6,111 nt of DNA from an uncultured Bacilli bacterium (GTDB lineage: Bacteria; Bacillota_I; Bacilli_A; RF39; UBA660), in the NCBI GenBank assembly GCA_947630415.1, contig CANRHM010000086.1, positions 1 through 6,111 on the forward strand. The letters are read 5' to 3'. How positions within the stretch are numbered: position 1 is the stretch's first letter; every line of letters begins with the position of its first letter. A model generated the notes under the pieces. The model saw only the letters and a program-made list of their open reading frames with translations. It did not search any database and was not told the DNA's origin. Shown here one piece after another: positions 1 to 5,712 of the stretch. The position numbers and the translations under genes were made by a program.

Positions 1-9
1 TTCTCTTTT

Positions 10-927
10 CTATTTGTTCTTAGTAGGCTTTTTCCAATAAATATAGTTATGAATTGTTTCGTTTTCATCTAATAAAGTAGTATCCGGTTCCACTTCTGAA
101 GGAATAATTTCTTTTGCCATAAATGTATTCATAAACTTTTTAAGAAAAGAGGTATCAAAATTTTTCACATCATTGTCTAGAAAAAGTGGAATACCAGAAA
201 GTAAAATTCTTTTTGAAATAAGCAAATTCGATGTTTCATCATAGAGCCAAGTAATAGGTTCTACTTTAATCCAGTAAGGGTAGCATCTTTGAAGAAGTTC
301 TCCATTTGATAGTGGTACATCTAAAAAATCTCTCTTCATTAAATTAGTAGAAATATATTTGTCTTTATTCAATTTATATTCCATCATATAGATCGAAGAA
401 AATGTGGTGTCTCCATCCCGAAAATAATAGCCATCGACGGTATAAGCTTTTCCAGTAAGTTCTAATTTGTCTTCAGTGTAAAGTTTACTTAAAAGCCTTA
501 TTTTTTCTGGATCTTGTTCGATATATTGAGGATATTCTCCAAATGTTACGAATGGAATCCCCATATATCCCTTTTTTCTTTCTAATTGTTCTAAGAATTC
601 TTTGGATGAAACTAAAACAGGCCTTATGCCACATTTAATGGAATCATAATGAACATTATCGCCATATCCAAGTGCATCAATACAATTTGTGTCTTGATAT
701 AATTTTCGCAAAGCCAAAGAATCAGAAGGTTTAAGCCAATAGGCCCCACTTCTTCCTGTTAAATGTGGTTTATCGTCTCTACAAAAACGTTCTTCACTTA
801 CTTCATTTCCTGTTAAAATTGCAAAGTCCGTAGAGGCAGCCATAACTCCATAAGGCTTAAATATAGGTAGTTTTCGAATGCTTATTACTTGATCTACATC
901 TAATAACGTTAATTCAAAACCATTCAT
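10..927 (-). CDS. DUF6273-like protein, paralogue A (second gene of tandem pair)
   Basis: A 305-residue soluble protein with no signal peptide or membrane segment; function unknown. It is a clear paralogue of its upstream neighbour. Shared blocks in order are FELTLL (4-9), YG..A..TDFAILTG (26-40), GRSGAYWLK (58-66), GIRPVL (100-105), FGEYPQY (129-135), TGK.YT.D (158-165), WIKVEPITWLYD (219-230), LLISKRILLSG (235-245) and a C-terminal YWKKP (297-301). The FGEYPQ, VEPITW and LL.SK.IL blocks, together with GR.G.YWL and G.RP.L, are those I associate with DUF6273 and related C-type-lectin/FGE-like folds, but the order is swapped (see findings). The start is the ATG 3 bases after the paralogue's stop. 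Its Shine-Dalgarno site (AGGAAG) lies inside the end of that gene, so the two are co-transcribed and probably translationally coupled. The gene is complete at its 3' end; no terminator is visible in the 9 remaining bases. The family assignment rests on motif memory, not a search. Confidence 0.72.
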   Translation of the reverse strand: MNGFELTLLDVDQVISIRKLPIFKPYGVMAASTDFAILTGNEVSEERFCRDDKPHLTGRSGAYWLKPSDSLALRKLYQDTNCIDALGYGDNVHYDSIKCGIRPVLVSSKEFLEQLERKKGYMGIPFVTFGEYPQYIEQDPEKIRLLSKLYTEDKLELTGKAYTVDGYYFRDGDTTFSSIYMMEYKLNKDKYISTNLMKRDFLDVPLSNGELLQRCYPYWIKVEPITWLYDETSNLLISKRILLSGIPLFLDNDVKNFDTSFLKKFMNTFMAKEIIPSEVEPDTTLLDENETIHNYIYWKKPTKNK

Positions 928-930
928 CTT

Positions 931-1860
931 TTATCTTCTTCCTTTCGGCTTCTTCCAATAAACAAAATTTTGTAGGGAAGGATTTTCATCCATAATAGAT
1001 CTTTGATTGTAAGGTATGATTTCTTTAACCATATACGTATCTATATACTTTTTGATATCCGAATGCTCATATCCTTTACCCTCCACCGAAAAAGGAACGC
1101 CGGAAAGTAAAATTCTTTTAGAAAGAAGCAAGTTAGTTTCTATATCATATAACCAAGTAATAGGTTCTACTTTAATCCAATACGTTTTATCTAATTTAAT
1201 CTCTTCTTTGTTTGTTAGGCTGGCATATGGATAAGATGCATTACGGGTTCTAATATACGGAATATATTTTTTTCTATCTAATTCATATTCTAAAATGGTT
1301 CTTGTGAAAAAATCATAACAAAATCTATAATAAGGAGTAGCATCAAAGGTATACGTCTTTCCGGTTTGTTTTAATTTATGTTCTTGAAAAAGATTATTTA
1401 AGCGTTGCACTTTTTCCCTATCTTGTTCTACATACTGAGGATACTCTCCAAAAGACACCTCTAAAAGATCTTTATAACCATTTTTCTTTTCTAAAACAGA
1501 AACAAATGATTTTGACGCTACTAAAACAGGCCTTATTCCATGATTTCGAATAGTACCACTAAAACTGATGAAACGGATAAAGGAACGTGCTCCTGAAGCA
1601 TTTATATAATAAATATTTTTATTTCGATTATCTGTACCCTCATTACTAAACGTTTTAAGAAAGTAAGATCCACATCGTCCAAATAAAGTTTTATCATCTT
1701 TAGCATAGAAAGATTGAGCACTCTCATGAATATCCGGAATATCTGTTAAAATAGCTAAATCCGTGATTGGAGCTTTTAACCCATAAGTATTAAGTACCGA
1801 AAGAATATGAGGTTCCTTTACTTGATCTTCTTCTAATAAAGTTAATTCAAAATCCAACAT
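931..1860 (-). CDS. DUF6273-like protein, paralogue B (first gene of tandem pair)
   Basis: A 309-residue, apparently cytosolic protein of unknown function and the promoter-proximal member of the pair. It has the same block order as paralogue A: FELTLL (4-9), TDLAILT (33-39), GRCGSYFLK (61-69), GIRPVL (108-113), FGEYPQY (137-143), TGKTYTFD (166-173), WIKVEPITWLYD (228-239), LLLSKRILLSG (244-254) and YWKKP (301-305). The region between GRCGSYFLK and GIRPVL (residues 70-107) is longer than in the paralogue and shares little with it, while the flanks align well. The ATG is preceded by AGGAG at 1868-1872 with a 7-base gap, and a near-consensus promoter sits just upstream. The pair probably arose by tandem duplication, since several short DNA stretches remain identical. 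A role as a ligand-binding or structural protein is possible from the lectin-like motifs but is only inference. Confidence 0.72.
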   Translation of the reverse strand: MLDFELTLLEEDQVKEPHILSVLNTYGLKAPITDLAILTDIPDIHESAQSFYAKDDKTLFGRCGSYFLKTFSNEGTDNRNKNIYYINASGARSFIRFISFSGTIRNHGIRPVLVASKSFVSVLEKKNGYKDLLEVSFGEYPQYVEQDREKVQRLNNLFQEHKLKQTGKTYTFDATPYYRFCYDFFTRTILEYELDRKKYIPYIRTRNASYPYASLTNKEEIKLDKTYWIKVEPITWLYDIETNLLLSKRILLSGVPFSVEGKGYEHSDIKKYIDTYMVKEIIPYNQRSIMDENPSLQNFVYWKKPKGRR

Positions 1861-1889
1861 AAATCTTCTCCTAGATAAGTGTACTTTTT

Positions 1890-1918
1890 ATTATATAAAT
1901 AGAAAAATAAAATGTAAA
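1890..1918 (-). promoter_or_regulatory. Sigma-A-type promoter for the tandem DUF6273-like pair
   Basis: Read on the minus strand, TTTACA (1913-1918) is followed by a 17-base spacer and a perfect TATAAT (1890-1895). Predicted initiation near 1883 gives a leader of roughly 23 bases holding the AGGAG Shine-Dalgarno site at 1868-1872. It is the best -35/-10 pair in the window and fits constitutive vegetative expression. Confidence 0.82.
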
Positions 1919-1919
1919 G

Positions 1920-1944
1920 AAAAAATAGCCTTACTAGACTATTT
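1920..1944 (-). terminator. Intrinsic terminator of the nucleotidase/ThyX-like unit
   Basis: On the minus strand AAATAGTC and GGCTATTT form an 8-bp stem (one G-U pair) around a 6-base loop TAGTAA, followed directly by a run of T. The stem includes the TAG stop codon of the ThyX-like gene. The stem is AT-rich, so termination may be partial; the next promoter's -35 box begins 2 bases beyond the T run. Confidence 0.6.
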
Positions 1945-2568
1945 CAATTCTTCCTTAGGAAGTACTAATTTTCGTACTTTTTCATTGTAAATATCGTATC
2001 TTTTCATGACGTCCATTTGGTCTTCTAGAGAAACATCCTTCATGAGTTCTTGATAGAAGTGACATTTTCCAAAAGGTTCGACACATCCTCCACACCTAAC
2101 ACATTGAGGAACATTACTCCAAGCAACTAGTGGATCATACTTTTTGATTTCATCCACTAAAGCTGTGGTATACATAACCGTGGTAGGATCTGCTTGTAAG
2201 CAAAGTCTTTTTTCAGTAATATTCATTAACGCTTGAAGGTTTGCATCCATTTCCATCGGAACATAATTCATTTGACTTCGAAGAGAACGATCCATTTGTG
2301 TTCTATCTTCTCTTTCGGTTCCAATAAACTTTTCGCATCCTTCGTGGTGTCTTGCAAAATGAGTAGAGATGGCATAGGGAATATGATCCCATTTCCAACT
2401 GACTACTCCCCTCCTGATAGGCGAATGTCTACAAATCAATAATTTCTTTTTCCAAAGTGTCGTTGGTTCCTTTCCTGCTTCTTTACTAATCGTGGTCATA
2501 CAAGCTGCTTTAATCCGCATCCAATCGACATCAAAACGGGTAATTCTAGTCGTCGTATCGTATTTCAT
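1939..2568 (-). CDS. Divergent ThyX-like (FAD-dependent thymidylate synthase fold) protein
   Basis: A 209-residue protein. ThyX enzymes methylate dUMP to dTMP using FAD, NADPH and methylenetetrahydrofolate. Comparison from memory with Thermotoga ThyX supports homology: an A-A-C helix near residue 20, RHSPIRR (47-53) where ThyX has GH.TPFEH, hydrophobic VSWKWDHIPYAISTHFARHH (56-75) where ThyX has the strand-helix ending in RHR, and ANLQALMNITEKRL (109-122) where ThyX has NARSLMNFLNLR. The hallmark RHRxxSxNExSxR reads RHHEGCEKFIGTERED from residue 73, so several nucleotide- and flavin-contacting positions differ. The usual Q-W-E after the C-terminal Arg is D-P-T. Four cysteines at 156, 159, 162 and 169 (CxxCxxCx6C) suggest a bound metal; many Firmicute ThyX proteins have a related Cys-rich tail. 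A perfect GGAGG (2576-2580) precedes the ATG. It may be a non-canonical thymidylate synthase, a flavoenzyme with another substrate, or inactive. Confidence 0.62.
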   Translation of the reverse strand: MKYDTTTRITRFDVDWMRIKAACMTTISKEAGKEPTTLWKKKLLICRHSPIRRGVVSWKWDHIPYAISTHFARHHEGCEKFIGTEREDRTQMDRSLRSQMNYVPMEMDANLQALMNITEKRLCLQADPTTVMYTTALVDEIKKYDPLVAWSNVPQCVRCGGCVEPFGKCHFYQELMKDVSLEDQMDVMKRYDIYNEKVRKLVLPKEELK

Positions 2569-2575
2569 ATTATTT

Positions 2576-2580
2576 CCTCC
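2576..2580 (-). promoter_or_regulatory. Shine-Dalgarno site merged with upstream stop codon
   Basis: Minus-strand TAGGAGG: the TAG stop codon of the nucleotidase-like gene runs straight into GGAGG, seven bases before the ATG of the ThyX-like gene. Ribosomes terminating on the first gene are placed on the initiation site of the second, which points to translational coupling. Confidence 0.8.
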
Positions 2581-3179
2581 TACAACTTTAATACTTTTTC
2601 AATATCATACCAATCGTCTACTCTAGTAATTCCTTGTTCCTGTAAGAAGGTATCCGGAATATCTTTATTATGAAACGAAGTCATGAGTAGTTTAAGTTCT
2701 GCATCATCATACAGATGCTTTACCAAGTCATCGATTCGAACGTCTCCCTTAAAGACCGACTTATCACCACTTGATAACTGTACTCTTCCAGGTGGTATAA
2801 AAGGTAAATACTTAAGAAAGAAATCGTGTTTTTGCTGAGCCAGTATACCACATTTTTCAAATACTTGAGGAATACTGTAACTGGTCACTATATAAGGTTT
2901 GTAATATGCACTTTTAAAAAGCTTTTCTAAAACCGGAATCGCTCCCTCTAAAAAATAGGCATGCGAATACATATTATGATCCAATATATATTGGTAAAAA
3001 GCCTCTCTTACTTTAGGATCAGAAATTACTTCTTCTTCAACACAATAACTTTTAAAATCTTCTTCTTTATAGTCGGTACCTAAAAATTCATTTAAAAGAT
3101 AAATCCAACCACCGGTTGTAATACATTCATCTTGATCAATAATAACAATTTTAGGTACGATAAGTCCCTTATCATTCAT
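2580..3179 (-). CDS. HAD-fold 5'(3')-deoxyribonucleotidase-like protein
   Basis: A 199-residue HAD-superfamily protein that fits the 5'(3')-deoxyribonucleotidase (NT5C-type) group, which removes the phosphate from deoxynucleoside monophosphates such as dUMP and dTMP. Visible motifs: the nucleophile loop IIDQDECIT with Asp15 and Asp17 after a hydrophobic strand, motif II YIVTS (Thr99/Ser100), a lysine near 140-144 (GDKSVFKGD) and the acidic motif IV RIDD (Asp150/Asp151). The helical cap lies between motifs I and II (about 22-90). The C-terminal RVDDWYDIEKVL also suits this group. An upstream in-frame TTG at 3221 would add 14 residues, but it lies inside the promoter; the ATG at 3179 has GGGTGG just upstream and starts just before the first core strand. 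The gene leads a unit with the ThyX-like gene 11 bases downstream. The substrate is not proven; other small phosphatases of this fold remain possible. Confidence 0.75.
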   Translation of the reverse strand: MNDKGLIVPKIVIIDQDECITTGGWIYLLNEFLGTDYKEEDFKSYCVEEEVISDPKVREAFYQYILDHNMYSHAYFLEGAIPVLEKLFKSAYYKPYIVTSYSIPQVFEKCGILAQQKHDFFLKYLPFIPPGRVQLSSGDKSVFKGDVRIDDLVKHLYDDAELKLLMTSFHNKDIPDTFLQEQGITRVDDWYDIEKVLKL

Positions 3180-3185
3180 ATCCAA

Positions 3186-3194
3186 CACCACCCT
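3186..3194 (-). promoter_or_regulatory. Ribosome binding site fixing the nucleotidase-like start
   Basis: Minus-strand AGGGTGGTG stands 6 bases before the ATG at 3179. The upstream TTG alternative at 3221 is preceded only by a T/C-rich stretch with no Shine-Dalgarno site, so the shorter protein is preferred. Confidence 0.6.
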
Positions 3195-3202
3195 ATAGTA
3201 TA

Positions 3203-3231
3203 AGTATAGCGAAAAGGGCAAAAGAAAACAA
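3203..3231 (-). promoter_or_regulatory. Sigma-A-type promoter for the nucleotidase/ThyX-like unit
   Basis: Minus-strand TTGTTT (3226-3231), a 17-base spacer, then TATACT (3203-3208). A second TATACT follows immediately at 3197-3202, but no -35 suits it. Predicted initiation near 3196 leaves a short leader containing the GGGTGG Shine-Dalgarno site. The promoter overlaps the last region before the stop of the upstream membrane-protein gene by only a few bases of spacing, and no terminator separates the two, so sporulation transcripts could also read through. Confidence 0.65.
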
Positions 3232-3234
3232 GTG

Positions 3235-3561
3235 CTATTTTGGGTTCATTGCACTTGCCATCGCATTAAAAAATGAATTTAAGCCTTTTTCAAAGTATTC
3301 TCCTATTTTTTGAGATACCGATAAGGTGGTGGACGAGATTACATTATCGTAGTTCTTATCGTTTAGTGCTAAATAATTTTCAAGATCGATTTCTTTTCCA
3401 TCTTTGACATCTTGTTCAAACAAGGCAATCTGTTCTTCGGTAAGGGAAGTCTTTTTTCGCTCTTCCGTCTCGTAGTAGCCACTTCCAGCAGTAAAATAAA
3501 GTCCTACAAAAACTAAGAATAGAAGAAGAAATGAGAAAGAGGCAATGTTATACTTTTTCAT
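3235..3561 (-). CDS. Small single-pass membrane protein in the yqxA position
   Basis: A 108-residue protein with a short basic N-terminus, one hydrophobic segment (about residues 8-25), a charged Glu/Lys-rich stretch (31-60) and an amphipathic C-terminal helix ending NSFFNAMASAMNPK. The arrangement suggests an N-terminal anchor with the rest outside the cytoplasmic face. I do not recognise the family from sequence. Its ATG overlaps the TGA of spoIIP (ATGA), and GGGAGGA at 3568-3574 gives a strong Shine-Dalgarno site inside the end of spoIIP, so the two are translationally coupled. In Bacillus subtilis the small membrane protein YqxA (DUF3679) occupies this place after gpr-spoIIP; size, anchor and position agree, but I could not confirm motif similarity. 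A role in sporulation, perhaps with SpoIIP at the engulfing membrane, is inference from context. Confidence 0.75.
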   Translation of the reverse strand: MKKYNIASFSFLLLFLVFVGLYFTAGSGYYETEERKKTSLTEEQIALFEQDVKDGKEIDLENYLALNDKNYDNVISSTTLSVSQKIGEYFEKGLNSFFNAMASAMNPK

Positions 3562-4559
3562 AGCATTTCCTCCCGTATCACATTTCCTAGGATATCCGCA
3601 ATAGCATCCATGGTATGATTTACTTCATCGATCGTATTTTCTTCTCCTCCTACTTCAATTAGAATGGTTTTAGGACTAAAATCTTGATTGTAGACTCCAT
3701 TTACACCGGGGCCTTCCTTTTTATAAATACCACGACTAATACCTGGATATTTGGCTTCGATTAAATCGTTTAGTTTTTCGGTGAAGGCAAGATTTGCTTT
3801 ATAGTTTTCATTTTCAAGACCAATTAGAAACATGACTTTGGCGTAACTAACATCATTAATCGTCGTAGTAGATATGGAATGGCCTACCGAATCTCTATGT
3901 AAATCAACAAAATACGTAAGACTTGGATTTTCTTTTTTAGCGTCCTCCATCAAAAGACGCGTAAGTTTATAACTCGATGCATAATTCCATTGATGAATCT
4001 GTAAAAGTTCAGGAATATTTTCTTCTTCCACGAGACAATTAATTCCCATCTTAGCAAGTTTTTCTTTTAACATATAAGAATTCATTAAAACGGTTGGTTC
4101 GATGTTATAAGGTTCTATATTGGAAGTGGTGTAGGTTTCTGCTTGATGGGTGTTATAAAGATAGACTATGGGAAGATTTTTTTGTTCTTGCTCCTCTATC
4201 TTATCTTCTTCTGGAAGGATCACTTCTTCTTTACCTTCCTCCGCGACTGGAACACTTACCTCTTCTTCTTGAAAATAAACTTGAGCTTCCCCTAAAATAG
4301 AAGAAGGATGATTGATATCCACTTTTGAAAAAAATTGAACGAGGGAAGTAACTATTTTTTCATTCGGAATAATCGTATCTTTAAAAGGCAAACTTTGATA
4401 GATGAATTGCCTTAAAAAAATAGGATTGTTTTCATCTTTGGCTAAAAGAATAGATCCATAGTAAGAAAGAATTCCTAAAAATGCAAGTAATAACAAAAGA
4501 AAGAATCCTTTTCTTTGATTTTTTTGGGTATTTTTTAATTTCATTTTTCTCTTTCGCAT
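3558..4559 (-). CDS. spoIIP: Stage II sporulation protein P, peptidoglycan amidase/endopeptidase
   Basis: SpoIIP is a membrane-anchored zinc-dependent cell-wall hydrolase that works with SpoIID (a lytic transglycosylase) and SpoIIM to drive engulfment of the forespore. The protein here has 333 residues, shorter than the roughly 400 of Bacillus subtilis. A Lys/Arg-rich start is followed by a transmembrane helix (about 18-40), a linker with a Glu-rich low-complexity stretch (about 96-127) and the catalytic domain (about 130-333). Catalytic-domain hallmarks are VYLYNTHQAETY (family form V.IYHTH..ESY) with His138 and Glu141, YFVDLHRDS with His221, GPGVNGVYNQDFSPK, and ILIEVGGEENTIDE with Glu302. 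The zinc ligands and catalytic acid therefore appear intact. A GTG at 4568 is possible as a start, but it lies within the AGAGGTG Shine-Dalgarno site (4566-4572), 6 bases before the chosen ATG. The gene follows gpr and has its own candidate sigma-E promoter. Confidence 0.95.
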   Translation of the reverse strand: MRKRKMKLKNTQKNQRKGFFLLLLLAFLGILSYYGSILLAKDENNPIFLRQFIYQSLPFKDTIIPNEKIVTSLVQFFSKVDINHPSSILGEAQVYFQEEEVSVPVAEEGKEEVILPEEDKIEEQEQKNLPIVYLYNTHQAETYTTSNIEPYNIEPTVLMNSYMLKEKLAKMGINCLVEEENIPELLQIHQWNYASSYKLTRLLMEDAKKENPSLTYFVDLHRDSVGHSISTTTINDVSYAKVMFLIGLENENYKANLAFTEKLNDLIEAKYPGISRGIYKKEGPGVNGVYNQDFSPKTILIEVGGEENTIDEVNHTMDAIADILGNVIREEML

Positions 4560-4565
4560 CTTCTT

Positions 4566-4572
4566 CACCTCT
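4566..4572 (-). promoter_or_regulatory. Ribosome binding site fixing the spoIIP start
   Basis: Minus-strand AGAGGTG lies 6 bases before the ATG at 4559. The in-frame GTG three codons earlier is part of this same site and has no Shine-Dalgarno of its own, so it is very unlikely to be the start. Confidence 0.8.
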
Positions 4573-4590
4573 TATTAATAGATATGATTC

Positions 4591-4620
4591 ATTCTACATA
4601 ATAAGAAGCATAGAATATGT
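4591..4620 (-). promoter_or_regulatory. Candidate sigma-E promoter for spoIIP
   Basis: Minus-strand ACATATT (4614-4620), close to the sigma-E -35 form KMATATT, is followed by a 15-base gap and TGTAGAAT (4591-4598), which matches the sigma-E -10 form CATACAAT at 5 of 8 positions. Predicted initiation near 4584 leaves a leader of about 25 bases with the Shine-Dalgarno site properly placed. In Bacillus subtilis spoIIP is expressed under sigma-E in the mother cell, which agrees. The consensus forms are from memory. Confidence 0.45.
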
Positions 4621-4654
4621 CGAAAGAAGAACAAAAGAAAAGGATTTAGAAATC

Positions 4655-5695
4655 TTAATTCGACAAAGATTTTTCGTGAAGAGAAGCATTAATTCCATTC
4701 GCTAATACTTCACTTAAATAATCGATCACAAAATCGACCTCTTTTGGCGTTACCATCATGTTATAACCAATAGGAGATAAAACTTCAAAAATAAGTGATT
4801 TTACTTTTTCATCGGGAAGGGTTCCTACCATGCCTAATAATTTTTCTTTTTCATCCAGTGATAAGTGTTCTTCGTGTTTTAAGTAGTTACGGGAAGTCAC
4901 GGGAGTTAGTTTATGACTTCCTTTCGCAAAATTTTCTTTATTGTAACTCATTTGCTTTAAAAAATATTGAATGGTATCCGAGACAATGGTAGGAAGATCC
5001 ACCACCATAGGAATGCCAATGGCAATCACGGGAATCCCAATCGTATCTTTCGAAATTTCTTTCCTACTATTACCTACGCCACTTCCTGGGTGAATTCCGG
5101 TATCAGTAATCTGAATAGTTTTCGAAAGGCGCTCAATACTAGAAGAAGCAAGAGCATCGATGGCAATTATAAAATCGGGTCTTGTTTTTTCGACGATGCC
5201 TAAAATGACATCGCTACTTTCAATACCGGTGTTGCCTGTAACACCCGGAATAAAACAAGAAACATTGCGAATCCCCTCTTCCACCATGGCTTCTTCCATA
5301 TCAAATAAATATTTGGTAACAAAACAAGCATCTACCGTTTTAGGCCCTAGTGCATCTGGGGTTGAATTACGGTTTCCTAGTCCTACTACAAAACATTTGG
5401 CTTCTTTGGGAATCTTTAAATATGTAAGTAAATTTTTTAATTCCAGCGTAACCACTTCCGTTAAATGCTTTCGGTTGGAGTGATCCGTTACATCTTCAAA
5501 CTTAATTGTAATATAACGTCCTTCTTTTTTCCCTAAAACATTTCCTTTTTCTTTATCTAAATCAACTTCCATAACGGTAATATCTTTATACGAAGTTGTT
5601 CTTTCTTTAACATAGTTTTTTTGGTTTTCTTTAATCGTATCAATAACTAAATCAGTTCTAATTTGATAATTTTTAAGGTCGATTTCATGTTTCAT
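4655..5695 (-). CDS. gpr: Germination protease GPR (spore endopeptidase)
   Basis: GPR is made in the forespore as an inactive zymogen, trims itself, and at germination degrades the small acid-soluble proteins (SASPs) that coat spore DNA. The 346 residues align along their length with the Bacillus enzyme: an N-terminal propeptide ending NYQIRTD (9-15), where cleavage would fall after Asp15 as in Bacillus, GKKEGRYITI (55-64), VVGLGNRNSTPDALGP (103-118), PGVTGNTGIESSDVI (150-164), PDFIIAIDALAS (173-184), ITDTGIHPGSGVGN (196-209), GIPVIAIGIPMVVD and the C-terminal LSPIGYNMMVTPKEVD and LANGINASLHEK. Asp114 and Asp180 correspond to the two conserved aspartates of this atypical aspartic-type protease. 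The ATG has AAGGGTG (5704-5710) 8 bases upstream. The gene is divergent from rpsT and leads into spoIIP 95 bases downstream, as in Bacillus. Confidence 0.97.
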   Translation of the reverse strand: MKHEIDLKNYQIRTDLVIDTIKENQKNYVKERTTSYKDITVMEVDLDKEKGNVLGKKEGRYITIKFEDVTDHSNRKHLTEVVTLELKNLLTYLKIPKEAKCFVVGLGNRNSTPDALGPKTVDACFVTKYLFDMEEAMVEEGIRNVSCFIPGVTGNTGIESSDVILGIVEKTRPDFIIAIDALASSSIERLSKTIQITDTGIHPGSGVGNSRKEISKDTIGIPVIAIGIPMVVDLPTIVSDTIQYFLKQMSYNKENFAKGSHKLTPVTSRNYLKHEEHLSLDEKEKLLGMVGTLPDEKVKSLIFEVLSPIGYNMMVTPKEVDFVIDYLSEVLANGINASLHEKSLSN

Positions 5696-5712
5696 TTTTT
5701 CTTCACCCTTCT

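Noticed and set aside
1..930. Diversity-generating retroelement in the window
   Set aside because: The variable segment is suggestive, but no reverse transcriptase, template repeat or accessory gene lies within these bases.
1016..1234. Plus-strand open frame of 72 codons opposite the paralogue B gene
   Set aside because: It lies wholly within a conserved minus-strand gene, has no Shine-Dalgarno site or promoter of note, and its product has no recognisable pattern. The same reasoning removes the other plus-strand frames at 2233-2442, 4094-4300, 4481-4705, 4795-4992, 4967-5203 and 5160-5483.
3180..3221. In-frame TTG start adding 14 residues to the nucleotidase-like protein
   Set aside because: No Shine-Dalgarno site precedes it, it overlaps the promoter, and the extra residues add nothing to the HAD fold.
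3558..3560. Possible TGA-as-tryptophan code, as in Mollicutes relatives
   Set aside because: TGA ends spoIIP at the expected C-terminus, tryptophans in all genes are TGG, and the next gene starts in the overlapping ATGA.
4648..4672. Inverted repeat AAATCTT/AAGATTT around the gpr stop codon as a terminator
   Set aside because: The stem is 7 AT-rich pairs with a 9-base loop and no T run follows, so it is unlikely to terminate transcription.
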